Assembly: GCA_943370595.1 (NCBI GenBank)
Contig: CALRRO020000008.1
Location: 62,001-126,000, forward strand
DNA: 64,000 bases
Origin: Piscinibacter sp943370595
GTDB lineage: Bacteria > Pseudomonadota > Gammaproteobacteria > Burkholderiales > Burkholderiaceae_C
Direction of reading: 5' to 3'
In this document: positions 8,961 to 19,137 of the stretch, piece by piece
Layout of the letters: each line of letters begins with the position of its first letter
Numbering within the stretch: position 1 is the first letter of the stretch
Notes under the pieces: model-generated
Databases searched by the model: none
Told to the model about the DNA's origin: nothing
What the model saw: only the letters and a program-made list of their open reading frames with translations
Position numbers and translations under genes: made by a program

Positions 8961-10495
8961 TCGGTCGGAAGGATGCTGGTCCATGTTTCGGTCAGTGCGT
9001 GGGCGCCGTGGCGCAGGAAGGCACGCAGTTCGAGTGGCTGCGTGGTCTGGGGTCGATCGGCACGCAGCGTCATGCGCCACGTGCCGTTGACCGGATTGCG
9101 GTAGGCATGCGCCTCGACCAGCCGGGCGCCGGCGCCGACCGTGGCCACCGCCTCGACGGCGGCGCCCTCGGGCAGCGCACGCAGGGCCGGGCCGTCGAAG
9201 TCGACGATGAACTGCACTTCGCTGGGCGGCGACGGCGGGTCGCGGAAGCTCTGGCCGCGGCGCGACTGCACCGTCCAGCCGTTGGGCGGCCGTGCCTGGC
9301 GCTCGCCCTGCCAGGCGAGGCGGTAGGCCAGCTCCAGCGGTTGCCCCGCAGCCGGCACGCGCTCGGGCACCCAGTAGGCAACGATGTTGTCGTTGGTCTC
9401 GTCGGCGGTGGGCAGCTGCACCAGCTCCACGCGGCCCGGGCCCCAGGCGCCCTGCGGTGTTACCCAGGCGCTGGGGCGGCGTTCGTACTGCGCCTCGATG
9501 TCCTCGTAGTTCGTGAAGCTGCGGTCGCGTTGCATCAGGCCGAAGCCGGCCAGCGCGCGCACGCTGAACGAGGTCACCAGCGGCTGCTTCGGGTTGACCA
9601 GCGGCCGCCACAGCCATTCGCCGTCGGCGCTGGCCACGGCCAGGCCGTCGGAGTCGTGCACCTCGGGGCGAAAGTCGCTGGCACGCGGCTGGTTCTCGCC
9701 GTGCTGGAACATGCTGGTCAGCGGCGCCAGGCCCAGCGTGGCCACGCCGGCGCGCACGAACAGCCGCGCCTGCACGTCCATCGCCGTCTCCTCGCCAGGG
9801 CGCACGGTGAACCGGTAGGCGCCGGTGGCGCGCGGCGACTCGAGCAGCGCGTGGATGACCAGCGCGGTGGCGCCGGGCGCGGGCCGCTCGATCCAGAACT
9901 CGGTGAAGCGAGGGAACTCCTCGCCCCGGCCGCCGACGGTGTCGATCGCCAGGCCGCGCGCCGACAGCCCGTAGTGCTGGCCGCGGCCCAGCGCGCGCAG
10001 GTAGCTGGCGCCGAGGAAGACGACCAGTTCGTCCTTGTGCGCCGGGTTGTTCAGCGGATAGTGCACTCGAAAGCCGGCGAAGCCGAGATCACCCCAGGAC
10101 TGCGGCGACAGGCGGTTGCGGCCGTAGTCGAAGTCGCGCCGGTCGTAGGCCAGGTGGCGCACGCCCTGCGGCGTGATCTCGTTGATCGAGACGGGCTGAG
10201 TCTGGAACTTGCCGAGGTGGAAGAACTGCAGTTCGAAGGGCAGGCCCTGCTCGCGCCACAGCGATCGCTCGGGGCGGAAGCGGATGTCGCGGTAACCGTC
10301 GTAGTCCAGCGCCTTCAGCTCGGCCGGCAGCGTGATGCTCGGCGCGCGGTACGGCGACTGCGCCAGCACCTGGGCGCGCTGCGCCACGTCGTCGAAACCG
10401 AAGGCCGCGGCCGAGCCGGCGGCGAGCAGCAGCAGGCCTGTCGTCAGCAGGCGACGGATGGGTTGGACAAGCGCGGACGGGAACGATCGCTGCAC
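8957..10495 (-). CDS. mdoG: Periplasmic glucans biosynthesis protein G
   Basis: The 512-residue precursor has a signal peptide ending near AAGSAAAFGF. The family motifs FGFDDVAQRA, YRDIRFRPERSLW, FFHLGKF and the central GASYLRALGRGQHYGLSARGLAIDT are present. MdoG acts in the periplasm on the backbone made by MdoH, probably in branching or release of the glucans. It is translationally coupled to mdoH. The gap before the gene contains a sigma-54 promoter, an IHF-like site and GlrR-type boxes, and the GlrR gene is the next upstream gene. Confidence 0.95.
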   Translation of the reverse strand: MQRSFPSALVQPIRRLLTTGLLLLAAGSAAAFGFDDVAQRAQVLAQSPYRAPSITLPAELKALDYDGYRDIRFRPERSLWREQGLPFELQFFHLGKFQTQPVSINEITPQGVRHLAYDRRDFDYGRNRLSPQSWGDLGFAGFRVHYPLNNPAHKDELVVFLGASYLRALGRGQHYGLSARGLAIDTVGGRGEEFPRFTEFWIERPAPGATALVIHALLESPRATGAYRFTVRPGEETAMDVQARLFVRAGVATLGLAPLTSMFQHGENQPRASDFRPEVHDSDGLAVASADGEWLWRPLVNPKQPLVTSFSVRALAGFGLMQRDRSFTNYEDIEAQYERRPSAWVTPQGAWGPGRVELVQLPTADETNDNIVAYWVPERVPAAGQPLELAYRLAWQGERQARPPNGWTVQSRRGQSFRDPPSPPSEVQFIVDFDGPALRALPEGAAVEAVATVGAGARLVEAHAYRNPVNGTWRMTLRADRPQTTQPLELRAFLRHGAHALTETWTSILPTE

Positions 10496-10548
10496 GAGGG
10501 AGACGGGCTTTCGGCGGGCGCGAAGGCGCCTCGCATCAGCCAGTCAGG

Positions 10549-10564
10549 GGCAATCACCGTGCCG
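10549..10564 (-). promoter_or_regulatory. Sigma-54 promoter of mdoGH
   Basis: Read on the minus strand the element is CGGCACGGTGATTGCC. It keeps the invariant GG-N10-GC spacing and matches TGGCACG-N4-TTGCA at all but the first and last bases. It ends 53 bases before the mdoG start. Confidence 0.75.
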
Positions 10565-10583
10565 CACGGGAAAAGTCCTTGTC

Positions 10584-10596
10584 GATCAACGACTTG
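10584..10596 (+). promoter_or_regulatory. IHF-like site
   Basis: GATCAACGACTTG matches the IHF consensus WATCAANNNNTTR except for the first base. It lies between the mdoG sigma-54 promoter and the GlrR-type boxes, where a bend would be needed. Confidence 0.5.
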
Positions 10597-10648
10597 CGGA
10601 TCGCGACCAGGCTCACCGCCGGCAAAACCAGGGAAAACCCTCGAAATC

Positions 10649-10666
10649 CGTCGCCGCTCAGCGACA
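10649..10666 (-). promoter_or_regulatory. GlrR-type box 1 (one mismatch)
   Basis: On the minus strand this reads TGTC-GCTGAGCGGC-GACG, one base off the TGTC-N10-GACA consensus known for GlrR. Its far end lies about 100 bases upstream of the -24 element of mdoG. Confidence 0.6.
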
Positions 10667-10709
10667 CGCCCCCTGGCCAGTGCGGCCAAGTGCTTGATTC
10701 ACAAGGGAT

Positions 10710-12083
<1,374 letters not shown>

Positions 12084-12093
12084 GGTGTGGGCC

Positions 12094-12774
12094 TCAGGGC
12101 TTGGGTGTGGCCGCCGAGGCCGCCGGCGGCGGCGCGCGGTTGTTCAGGCTGCGCTCGATCGCCTTCAGCGCCTCGAGCTTCTCGTTGAGCTGCTGCACGT
12201 TGCGCTGGCTTTCGCGCAGCTGCGCGGCCTGGCGCTCGAGCTGGTCTTCCAGCCGGCGCTGCTCGGCCACGCGCGCCAGCAGCAGCCGCGCCAGTCCCTG
12301 CCAAGGATGCTGCTCCGGCGTCGGGTTGCGGGCGATCGGCTCGAGCAGGCCGAGCGCACGCTGCGTGTCGGCCGGGTTGCGCGTCTGCGCCAGCACCAGC
12401 GCCAGCTCCAGCGTCACGGCCGGTGCGTTGCCGGACGCGGCGAGCGCGGCGTTCTGCCGCGTCAATTCGGCGCCCAGTTCGGCGGCCGGCAGCTGGCGCA
12501 GTTGCTCCTGGTAGGCCAGCAGCCGGCGCGCAGCGGCATCGGCCGGCTCGATGCGCGGCACGACGGCGGGGGGCGGAGGTGCTGCATTCGGCGAAGCCTC
12601 GCTGACCACCGGCGCGCGCGGCTCGGCCTGCTGCGGCACGGTGGACGGCGGCGCGGGCGCCGGTGCGGGCGCGGCCGCCGGCAGCGAGGTGCAGGCCGCC
12701 AGCAGCGCACACGGCACCAGCGCCATCCAGGGCCACGGCACGCGCCGCGAAGTCACGCGATCTCTATCCGGCAT
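12094..12774 (-). CDS. qseG: QseG-like outer-membrane lipoprotein
   Basis: The ATG at 12774 overlaps the kinase stop by 11 bases and gives 226 residues. An earlier ATG at 12801 would add nine residues. A lipobox (CALLAACTSL) is followed by an Ala/Pro linker and a helical region with a coiled-coil-like C-terminal part (EQRRLEDQLERQAAQLRESQ). Position between kinase and regulator genes matches qseG (yfhG) of enterobacteria, whose product interacts with the sensor kinase GlrK. Direct sequence similarity is modest, so the name rests mainly on operon context. Confidence 0.7.
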   Translation of the reverse strand: MPDRDRVTSRRVPWPWMALVPCALLAACTSLPAAAPAPAPAPPSTVPQQAEPRAPVVSEASPNAAPPPPAVVPRIEPADAAARRLLAYQEQLRQLPAAELGAELTRQNAALAASGNAPAVTLELALVLAQTRNPADTQRALGLLEPIARNPTPEQHPWQGLARLLLARVAEQRRLEDQLERQAAQLRESQRNVQQLNEKLEALKAIERSLNNRAPPPAASAATPKP

Positions 12775-14185
12775 GGGGAAGTTCGATGTGGAAGTGGGCA
12801 CCCGGCCCGTCGGCCCGCAGTTCGATCTGCCCGCCGTGCCCGGTGATCACCTCGTGCACGATGGACAGGCCGATGCCGCTGCCTCGCGGCGCGTCGGCGG
12901 GCTGGACCTCGCCACGGTAGAAGGGCTCGAAGATCCGCGCCCGGTCTGCCGCCGCCACACCCGGCCCTTCGTCGACGATGTCGATGCAGGCCCGGCCGGG
13001 CAGCCGCGACACGCTGAATCGGATCGTAGCGCGCAGCGGGCTGAATCGGATCGCGTTGGACAAAAGGTTACCCAGCGCCATCTCCAGTTTCTCGGGGTCG
13101 ACCTCCACGGTCACCGGCTCGCCCTCGATGCGCAGCGCCAGCTGCCGGGCCTGCCACTGCAGGCGCTGGCGCGCGGCGCAGTCGGCCACCAACGCCTTCA
13201 GCTCCACCGGGCGGCGCACCAGATGCCGCGCCTCGAAGGCGGCGGCGTTGAAGCGAAGCAGGTCCTCGATCTGCGCCTGCAGCACAGCGGTGTTCTGCTT
13301 CAGGATGCGCGCCACCTCGCGCTGTCCGTCGCTGAGCGATCCGGCCACCTCCTCCTCGAGCAGCGCCACGCCCTCGCGCAGCGCGGCCAGCGGCGTCTTC
13401 AGCTCGTGCGAGACATGGCGCAGGAAGCGCGCCTTGTCGGCGTCGAGCTCGAGCAGGCGCAGGCGCAGCCACTCGAGCCGGCGGCCGAGCGCCCGCACGT
13501 CGACCGGCCCGGCGATGCGGATCGGCTCGTCGAGCCGGTTCTCGCCGAGGCCGACCACCGCCGACTCCAGCCGCTTGAACGGCCGCGCCAGCCACACGCC
13601 GAAGGCCAGCGCAAGCAGCACCGCGACGGCGATCGCGCCGAGCACCTGGCGGCCGAGCTGGGCGCGGCCGTCGTCGAGTTCGCTGACCAGCGCACGGTTG
13701 CGCGCATCGGCCGCGCGCCGGGCTTGCTGCGCGATCAGGGTGTTGAGCGCATCGAGATCGCGGAACGCCTCGGTCAGCGTCGCCTCGCGCGCCGGCAGCG
13801 TGGCCTCGGCACCGCGCAACTGGGCGCGGATGCTGGCGAGCTGACGGTTCCAGCGCTCACGCTCGGCCACTGGCAGGCCGATGCCACCGAGCTGGCGCAG
13901 CGCGTCCTCGGCCTCGCGCGCCGCGTCGTCGAAACGCTGGCGCAGCACCGGGTCGTCGAGCACCAGGTACTGGCGCGCGGCGCGCTCCATCGCCACCGTG
14001 CGTTCGCCGAGCTGCTGCACCGCCGCGGTCTCGGCCACGGCCGAACGGGCACCGGCACCGCTCTGCAGCAGCAGGCCTTCGAGCGTGAAGAGGCCGCGCA
14101 GCGATGCCGCGCCGAGCAGCGCGGCGATCAGCAGGAAGGCGACCAGCAGCAGCTGGCGGAAGGAGTAGCGGTTGAAGAGGAACAT
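12764..14185 (-). CDS. glrK: Sensor histidine kinase GlrK
   Basis: The 473-residue protein has an N-terminal membrane helix (about residues 10-30), a helical periplasmic domain, and a second membrane helix near LGAIAVAVLLALAFGVWLA. A HAMP linker, HisKA motif FLRHVSHELKTPLAALREG with the phosphorylated His, N-box NLLSNAIRFSP, G1 DEGPGV and G2 GSGIGLSIV follow. All catalytic boxes are intact. With the downstream lipoprotein and glrR it forms the three-gene operon that senses envelope conditions in enterobacteria. No glmY-like small RNA gene was recognised upstream. Confidence 0.9.
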   Translation of the reverse strand: MFLFNRYSFRQLLLVAFLLIAALLGAASLRGLFTLEGLLLQSGAGARSAVAETAAVQQLGERTVAMERAARQYLVLDDPVLRQRFDDAAREAEDALRQLGGIGLPVAERERWNRQLASIRAQLRGAEATLPAREATLTEAFRDLDALNTLIAQQARRAADARNRALVSELDDGRAQLGRQVLGAIAVAVLLALAFGVWLARPFKRLESAVVGLGENRLDEPIRIAGPVDVRALGRRLEWLRLRLLELDADKARFLRHVSHELKTPLAALREGVALLEEEVAGSLSDGQREVARILKQNTAVLQAQIEDLLRFNAAAFEARHLVRRPVELKALVADCAARQRLQWQARQLALRIEGEPVTVEVDPEKLEMALGNLLSNAIRFSPLRATIRFSVSRLPGRACIDIVDEGPGVAAADRARIFEPFYRGEVQPADAPRGSGIGLSIVHEVITGHGGQIELRADGPGAHFHIELPHAG

Positions 14186-14222
14186 CGCGGGCCATTCTGC
14201 CCGCGACGTTCCTGCGTCGGCG

Positions 14223-14543
14223 TCAAGGCGCCGGCTTCAGCTCGATCTTCAGCGATGCGAACCAGGCGGCGAGATCACCGATCTCCGCATCGGTCAGCGG
14301 CTTGGCGATCACGTTCATCACCTCGTGCTGCCGCTTGCCGCTGCGAAAGGCCAGCAGCTGGCGGGAGAGGTAGCCCTCGGGTTCGCCCGCGAGATTGGGC
14401 GTCTCGGGGGCGACCGCGATGCCCATCTGCCCGTGGCAGACGGCGCAGGACTGCGCCTTCTGCTTGCCGGCCGCGGCATCCCCCGCCAGCGCCGCGCCCG
14501 GAAGCGCGGCGGCCAGCAGCATCGTCAGACCCAGCGACCTCAC
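14223..14543 (-). CDS. Monoheme cytochrome c, class I
   Basis: A GTG start at 14543 overlaps the stop of the upstream dehydrogenase (GTGA), giving 106 residues. The signal peptide ends near GAALAG. One heme site is present (SCAVCHG), with a distal Met candidate in the HEVMNVIAKPLTDAEI region. It is the likely electron acceptor for the PQQ-type dehydrogenase encoded immediately before it. Confidence 0.85.
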   Translation of the reverse strand: MRSLGLTMLLAAALPGAALAGDAAAGKQKAQSCAVCHGQMGIAVAPETPNLAGEPEGYLSRQLLAFRSGKRQHEVMNVIAKPLTDAEIGDLAAWFASLKIELKPAP

Positions 14544-15826
14544 GGCGCGCTGTAGGTGATGCGATAGATCGCACCCGCGTAGTCGTCGGACACCAGCAGC
14601 GAGCCGTCCTTCATCACCGCCACGTCGACCGGGCGACCGCGGTAGATGCCGGTCTCGCTGTCGAGGAAGCCGTCGGCGAAGACGGTGCTCTTGTCGGCGC
14701 TGCCGTCGGCCTTCAGCGACACGAAGTTCACCAGGCCACCGCTGGCCTTGGTGCGGTTCCACGAGCCGTGCGCGGCGACGAAGATGCCGCCCTGGTACTG
14801 CGCCGGGAACATCTTGCCGTTGTAGAAGGTCATGCCGAGCTGCGCCTGGTGCGCCGGGAACTCGATCTGCGGCTTGGTCCAGGCGGCAGGCGGCTTCATG
14901 TCCTTCAGGTCGGGCGCGGCGGCCGTGCCGGCGATCTGCACGCTGTTGCCGTGGATGAACGGGTAGCCGAAGTGCTCGCCCGCCTTGGTGACGCGGTTGA
15001 GTTCGCCCGGCGGGATGTCGTCGCCCATGCCGTCGGTCTGGTTGTCGGTGAACCAGACGGTCTTGTCCTTCGGGTTGATGTCCATGCCCACCGAGTTGCG
15101 AACGCCGCGCGCGACGACCTCGCGCTTGGAGCCGTCGAAGGCATTGAACTTGACCATGCCGCCGATGCCGATCTGCTCGTACATCGCGACCTTCTCCTTC
15201 GGCTGCACGTTGTACGGCTGGCCGAGCGTGACGTGCAGCATGCCGCTGTCGTCGACGCGGCAGGTGCGTGCGCCGTGGTTGTACGACTCCTCTTCCGGCG
15301 GGATCAGCTTGCCCTGGCCGACCACCTCGATCACCGCGACGTCCGGGCCCTCGTAGAAGAACTCGGCGGCCGGGAAGTTCAGCACGCGGTTGTGCTCGGC
15401 AACGATCAGGAAGCCGTCCTTGGTCCAGCACACGCCGTTCGGGTTGGTGAACTTCAGCGAGGGCGCGAAGGACTTCACCTCGTCAGCCACACCGTCGCTG
15501 TTGCGGTCGGTGACGGCCCAGACGGTGGTCTTGCGGGTGCCGACGAACAGCATGTTGGTGCTGGGGGCCACGGCCATGTGGCGCGCGTCCGGCACGACGG
15601 CGAACAGGTCGATCTTGAACCCCGGCGGCAGCTTGACGCGCTTGAGGTTCTCGCGGATCGCCGCGGCGTTCTTGCCTTCCTGCGGCACGACCGGGATGTT
15701 GAGGTCGGTGGTCGCGACCTTCATCTGCTTGAGCTTCTCGATGTTCTGCTGCGCATGGGCCGGCAGGGCCAGCATGGCGGCGCAGGCGATGCCTGCGAGC
15801 AGGAACGAACCTGACGTCTTCTTCAA
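14540..15826 (-). CDS. PQQ-dependent sorbosone/aldose dehydrogenase-like protein
   Basis: The 428-residue precursor has a signal peptide ending near LPAHAQ. It belongs to the soluble glucose/L-sorbosone dehydrogenase beta-propeller family, whose members oxidise sugars or aldehydes with PQQ in the periplasm. Family segments visible are LKFTNPNGVCW, SYNHGARTC, ARGVRNSVGMDINPKD, WFTDNQTDGMGDD, AHGSWNRTK and GRPVDVAVMKDGSLLVSDD. The coupled cytochrome c gene supports oxidation linked to the respiratory chain. The substrate cannot be told from sequence. Confidence 0.85.
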   Translation of the reverse strand: MKKTSGSFLLAGIACAAMLALPAHAQQNIEKLKQMKVATTDLNIPVVPQEGKNAAAIRENLKRVKLPPGFKIDLFAVVPDARHMAVAPSTNMLFVGTRKTTVWAVTDRNSDGVADEVKSFAPSLKFTNPNGVCWTKDGFLIVAEHNRVLNFPAAEFFYEGPDVAVIEVVGQGKLIPPEEESYNHGARTCRVDDSGMLHVTLGQPYNVQPKEKVAMYEQIGIGGMVKFNAFDGSKREVVARGVRNSVGMDINPKDKTVWFTDNQTDGMGDDIPPGELNRVTKAGEHFGYPFIHGNSVQIAGTAAAPDLKDMKPPAAWTKPQIEFPAHQAQLGMTFYNGKMFPAQYQGGIFVAAHGSWNRTKASGGLVNFVSLKADGSADKSTVFADGFLDSETGIYRGRPVDVAVMKDGSLLVSDDYAGAIYRITYSAP

Positions 15827-15898
15827 GGGGTGTCTCCTCGGGGCGTGTTGTGAACTACCTTTTCCAGCCGTCGCCTCTTCCAGCCAGAGTGTCGGAAT

Positions 15899-16294
15899 CT
15901 ACTGGTAATGGCCGTGCCGTTCCAGTAGTTCAATCTTGTACCCATCGGGATCCTGGATAAAGCAGAAGCGCGCGAGCAGCTCCTCGCCGCGCTTGAACTC
16001 CTTGACCGGCGCCGGCTCGTAGCCCTTGGCCAGCAACGCCGCGTGGGCAGCCGCCACATCGGGCACCACCACGCCGACATGGCCGTAGCCGGTGCCATGC
16101 GTGTAGGGCTCGCTACGCCCCTTGTTCAGCGTCAGCTCGATCTCGACGTCGTTCTCGGCGTTGCGCAGGTAGACCAGCGCGAAGTCGGGGAAATCGAGTC
16201 GGTGCGACTCGGTCAGGCCGAGCACGTCGGCATAGAACTTCATCGACTTGTCCAGATCCAGCACGCGGATCATGGTGTGGATGACCTTGGCCAT
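15899..16294 (-). CDS. gloA: Glyoxalase I family protein (lactoylglutathione lyase-like)
   Basis: The protein has 131 residues from an ATG at 16294, close to the GloA length. The vicinal-oxygen-chelate fold is marked by HTMIRVLDLDKSMKFYADVLG, the metal ligands in VEIELTLN and YGHVGVVVPD, and the C-terminal FIQDPDGYKIELLE. GloA isomerises the methylglyoxal-glutathione hemithioacetal in the cytosol. It is placed among dehydrogenase genes, which may generate reactive carbonyls. Specificity for glutathione is inferred. Confidence 0.85.
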   Translation of the reverse strand: MAKVIHTMIRVLDLDKSMKFYADVLGLTESHRLDFPDFALVYLRNAENDVEIELTLNKGRSEPYTHGTGYGHVGVVVPDVAAAHAALLAKGYEPAPVKEFKRGEELLARFCFIQDPDGYKIELLERHGHYQ

Positions 16295-16326
16295 TCGGAC
16301 TCCGGAAGAAAGGGCAAGAGGGAAAG

Positions 16327-16698
16327 TCAGGAGCGCGCGCCCAGGGCCACGACCTTGGGCCGCGGCGACGAGGGCGTGGCCTCGTCGTCTTCTGGGCGCA
16401 CCGGCTCCCCCGAGGGCAAACCCTGCTCCCAGGCCATCAGCTTGCGGCGCAGGAAACGCATGCCGGTGACGCGCAGGAACGAGGCGAAGTTGGGCACCTC
16501 GCCGCGGTGGGCGAGGATCTCGTCGTGGAACTGCACGATCAGCGCGTTGGTGGTGCAGCCCTCGGCCTCGGCCATCTCGGCGAGGATGTCCCAGACCATG
16601 TTCTCCAGCCGGATGCTGGTCAGCACGCCGTGGATGCGGATCGTTCGCGAGCGCTGCTCGTACTGGATCGGATCGGCCTTGACGAAGTATTCGCACAT
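16327..16698 (-). CDS. Ribbon-helix-helix domain protein
   Basis: The 123-residue protein starts at the ATG at 16698. The central part (RSRTIRIHGVLTSIRLENMVWDILAEMAEAEGCTTNALI, about residues 17-55) looks like the RHH_4 ribbon-helix-helix domain, often annotated near sulfotransferase or dehydrogenase genes. A Pro/Glu-rich tail follows. It may bind DNA as a dimer and regulate the surrounding cluster, but no target site was identified. Confidence 0.65.
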   Translation of the reverse strand: MCEYFVKADPIQYEQRSRTIRIHGVLTSIRLENMVWDILAEMAEAEGCTTNALIVQFHDEILAHRGEVPNFASFLRVTGMRFLRRKLMAWEQGLPSGEPVRPEDDEATPSSPRPKVVALGARS

Positions 16699-16721
16699 GC
16701 TGGGGCTCCCAGTGGGTGGGT

Positions 16722-18290
16722 TCAGATCGTACGCGCGCTCATCTGCTTCGCGATGTACTCGGCCTGCCGGATCGCGAGCGTGACGATGGTCAGCGTCGGG
16801 TTCTCGGCGCCGCCGGTGGTGAACTGGCTGCCGTCGGAGATGAACAGGTTGGCGATGTCGTGCGTCTGTCCGTAGGCGTTGCAGACGCTGTCCTTGGCCG
16901 ACGCGCCCATGCGGCAGGTGCCGAGGTTGTGCGTCGACGGGTACGGCGGCGTGCGGAAGGTGCGGATCGCGCCGGCCGCCTGGTAGACCTTCTCGCCCTG
17001 CGCGAAGGCATGGTTGCGCATCGCGATATCGTTCGGGTGGTCGTCGAAGTGCACGTTCGGCGCGGCCAGGCCCCACTTGTCCTTGACGTTCGGGTTCAGC
17101 GTGATGCGATTGCCCTCGCGCGGCATGTCCTCGCCGACCAGCCACATGCCGGCCAGGTTGGTGTAGTGGTCCATCCACCAGGCGAAGTCCTCGCCCCAGG
17201 CGCCGGGGTCGAGGAAGGCGGCCATGAAGGGAACGCCCAGCGCCAGCGTCTCCATCTCGTAGCCGCCGGCGAAGCCACGTTTGGTGTCGTGGCGCGCTTC
17301 GTCGCGGATGATGCCGGCCATCGTCGTGCCACGGTACATGTGCACCGGGTTCTTGAAGGCGGCGTAGACCGAGCCGGTCATGTGGCGCATGTAGTTGCGC
17401 CCGACCTGTCCCGACGAGTTCGCCAGGCCGTCCTTGAACAGGTTCGAGGCCGACAGCAGCAGCAGGCGCGGCGTCTCGATCGAGTTGCCGGCCACGCAGA
17501 CGATGCGCGCCTTCTGGCGCTGCTCCTTGCCGGCCTTGTCGAAGTAGACGACGGCGTTGACCTTGCCCTTGTCGTCGTGCTCGATCTTCGAGACATGCGA
17601 CTCCGGCCGCAGGTCGAGGTTGCCGGTGGACTCGGCCTTGGGCAGCTCGGTGTACAGCGTGCTCCACTTGGCGCCGCTCTTGCAGCCCTGGAAGCAGAAG
17701 CCCAGCTGCATGCAGCGGCCGCGGCCGTCGCGCGGCTGGCTGTTGATCGCCATGTTGCCGGTGTGCACCTCGCTGTAGCCGAGCTTCTTCGCGCCGGCGT
17801 TGAACACCTTGAAGTTGTTGTTGCCCGGCAGGCCGGGGATGCCGGTGGTGCGCGTCACGCCCATCTTGTCTTCGGCGCGCGCGTAGTACGGCTCGAGTTC
17901 CTTCAGCGTCACAGGCCAGTCCATCAGGTTGGCACCAGCGATCTCGCCGTAGTGCGTCTTGACGCGGAACTCGTGTTCCTGGAAGCGCAGCGAGGCGCCG
18001 GCCCAGTGCGTGGTCGTGCCGCCGACGGTCTTGCAGATCCAGGCCGGCAGACCGGAGAAGTCCTTCGCGACGCGCCAGTTGCCCGAGGTGGTGCGCGGGT
18101 CCAGCCAGGCCAGCTGCACGAAGGACTTCCACTCGTCGTTGATGAAGCTGGCCGGCGACTGCACCGCGCCGGCCTCCAGCACCACGACCTTGATGCCCTT
18201 CTGGCACAGCTCGTTGGCCAGCGTGCCGCCGCCCGCGCCCGAGCCGATGATGACGACCACCGAGTCGTCGTTGAAATCGAACTTCGCCAT
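16722..18290 (-). CDS. GMC-family FAD oxidoreductase, catalytic subunit
   Basis: The protein is 522 residues from the ATG at 18290. The FAD-binding Rossmann motif is IIGSGAGGGTLANELCQKG, followed by VVLEAG. The GMC signature TVGGTTTHWAGASLRFQ and the C-terminal catalytic region THNLGTCRMG with GGAENPTLT are present. There is no signal peptide. In related membrane-bound gluconate, sorbitol and alcohol dehydrogenases this subunit crosses the membrane with a Tat-signalled small subunit, and such a subunit is encoded immediately upstream. The substrate is probably a sugar acid, polyol or alcohol, not determinable here. Confidence 0.88.
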   Translation of the reverse strand: MAKFDFNDDSVVVIIGSGAGGGTLANELCQKGIKVVVLEAGAVQSPASFINDEWKSFVQLAWLDPRTTSGNWRVAKDFSGLPAWICKTVGGTTTHWAGASLRFQEHEFRVKTHYGEIAGANLMDWPVTLKELEPYYARAEDKMGVTRTTGIPGLPGNNNFKVFNAGAKKLGYSEVHTGNMAINSQPRDGRGRCMQLGFCFQGCKSGAKWSTLYTELPKAESTGNLDLRPESHVSKIEHDDKGKVNAVVYFDKAGKEQRQKARIVCVAGNSIETPRLLLLSASNLFKDGLANSSGQVGRNYMRHMTGSVYAAFKNPVHMYRGTTMAGIIRDEARHDTKRGFAGGYEMETLALGVPFMAAFLDPGAWGEDFAWWMDHYTNLAGMWLVGEDMPREGNRITLNPNVKDKWGLAAPNVHFDDHPNDIAMRNHAFAQGEKVYQAAGAIRTFRTPPYPSTHNLGTCRMGASAKDSVCNAYGQTHDIANLFISDGSQFTTGGAENPTLTIVTLAIRQAEYIAKQMSARTI

Positions 18291-18337
18291 GTCTCGTCTC
18301 CTGCTGTTCTGTTCTGGGGTGCCTGCAGCCGCCGCGC

Positions 18338-18964
18338 TCAGAGGTAGGGCTTGGGGCTGGCCTCGAGCGAAGGCGCCGGCAGCCACTTCAGGTCCTGGAA
18401 GCCGCGGGTGATGTAGCCGCCCTTCTCCCAGGCAGAACCCGGATAGCCGAAGACCTTGTAGGCCATGTCGTTGTCGTACAGCGAGGTGATGCACTGGCCG
18501 CGCACCATGCCGAAGAAGGGCTGGCCTTCGATGGCCTTGACGATCTCCTTGCGCTTCTTGTCGTTGGCCTTCGCAAAGCTGCCGCCGGCCGCCTGGTTCA
18601 GCGCGGCAATGCCGTCCTTGAGCGTCTTGGCCGCGCCGGCGTCGCCGGCAGCCTTGCCGTCGAGGTCCTTGGCCAGCAGCGCATACACCGCGTCGGGCAG
18701 CTTCTTGTGCGGGTACAGCGTGCGACCCATCTTCATCAGCGCCTCGCCCTCGGCCTTGGACAGTGTCTTCAGCTCGACGGCCCAGACGGTGGACGGCGCC
18801 AGCGTGGCCAGCACGCTGCCGGTGGCCAGCGTGCCCATCAGCACGCCCGAACCCTTGAGGAAGTCGCGCCGCACCAGCGGAAGGTCGAGCTTGGGCACCT
18901 GGCCGGTCGATTCGTCTTCGCAACCGGCCTCGGCGAACATGTTCTCGATGGGGATCACGCGCAT
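18338..18964 (-). CDS. Gluconate 2-dehydrogenase subunit 3-like, Tat-exported
   Basis: The ATG at 18964 is preceded by AGGAGA at good spacing, giving 208 residues. A twin-arginine signal (VRRDFLKGSGVLMG) lies unusually deep, near residues 30-45. The body shows the subunit 3 pattern LKTLSKAEGEALMKMGRTLYPH and FGYPGSAWEKGGYITRG. This subunit carries the FAD subunit through the Tat system. It starts the run of co-directional genes down to the cytochrome at 14223. Confidence 0.85.
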   Translation of the reverse strand: MRVIPIENMFAEAGCEDESTGQVPKLDLPLVRRDFLKGSGVLMGTLATGSVLATLAPSTVWAVELKTLSKAEGEALMKMGRTLYPHKKLPDAVYALLAKDLDGKAAGDAGAAKTLKDGIAALNQAAGGSFAKANDKKRKEIVKAIEGQPFFGMVRGQCITSLYDNDMAYKVFGYPGSAWEKGGYITRGFQDLKWLPAPSLEASPKPYL

Positions 18965-19081
18965 GCTTGTCTCCTGCTTCATGGAATGAATGCGCGGCAG
19001 TGGGCTGCCGTCTGCGGCGCAGTGTTGCACCGGCACCGTGGCCCCTGGTGATAGACGGCTACATACGCGGGAAATCCATAG

Positions 19082-19100
19082 CTGCTCCGGTCTGGAGCAG
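19082..19100. terminator. Hairpin between DUF748 gene and dehydrogenase operon
   Basis: CTGCTCC-GGTCT-GGAGCAG is a perfect 7-bp stem 38 bases after the DUF748 stop on the minus strand and upstream of the subunit 3 gene. It may end the DUF748 transcript or serve as an operator for the dehydrogenase genes. Confidence 0.35.
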
Positions 19101-19137
19101 TCCGCCGCAGCGAAGGCGAGGTGACGGCGCGGCGGCG

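Noticed and set aside
6789..9617. Extended mdoH reading frame reaching far into mdoG
   Set aside because: The ATGA overlap at 8957-8960 is a normal coupled start and the extension has no similarity to glucosyltransferases.
14186..14222. glmY-like small RNA gene upstream of glrK
   Set aside because: Only 37 bases separate glrK from the cytochrome stop, and no promoter or hairpin resembling glmY is visible.
12551..15814. Long plus-strand open frame of over 1000 codons opposite glrK and the dehydrogenase genes
   Set aside because: It is antisense to genes with clear catalytic motifs. Long antisense frames are expected at this GC content, and its product has an Arg/Gln/His-rich composition without domains.
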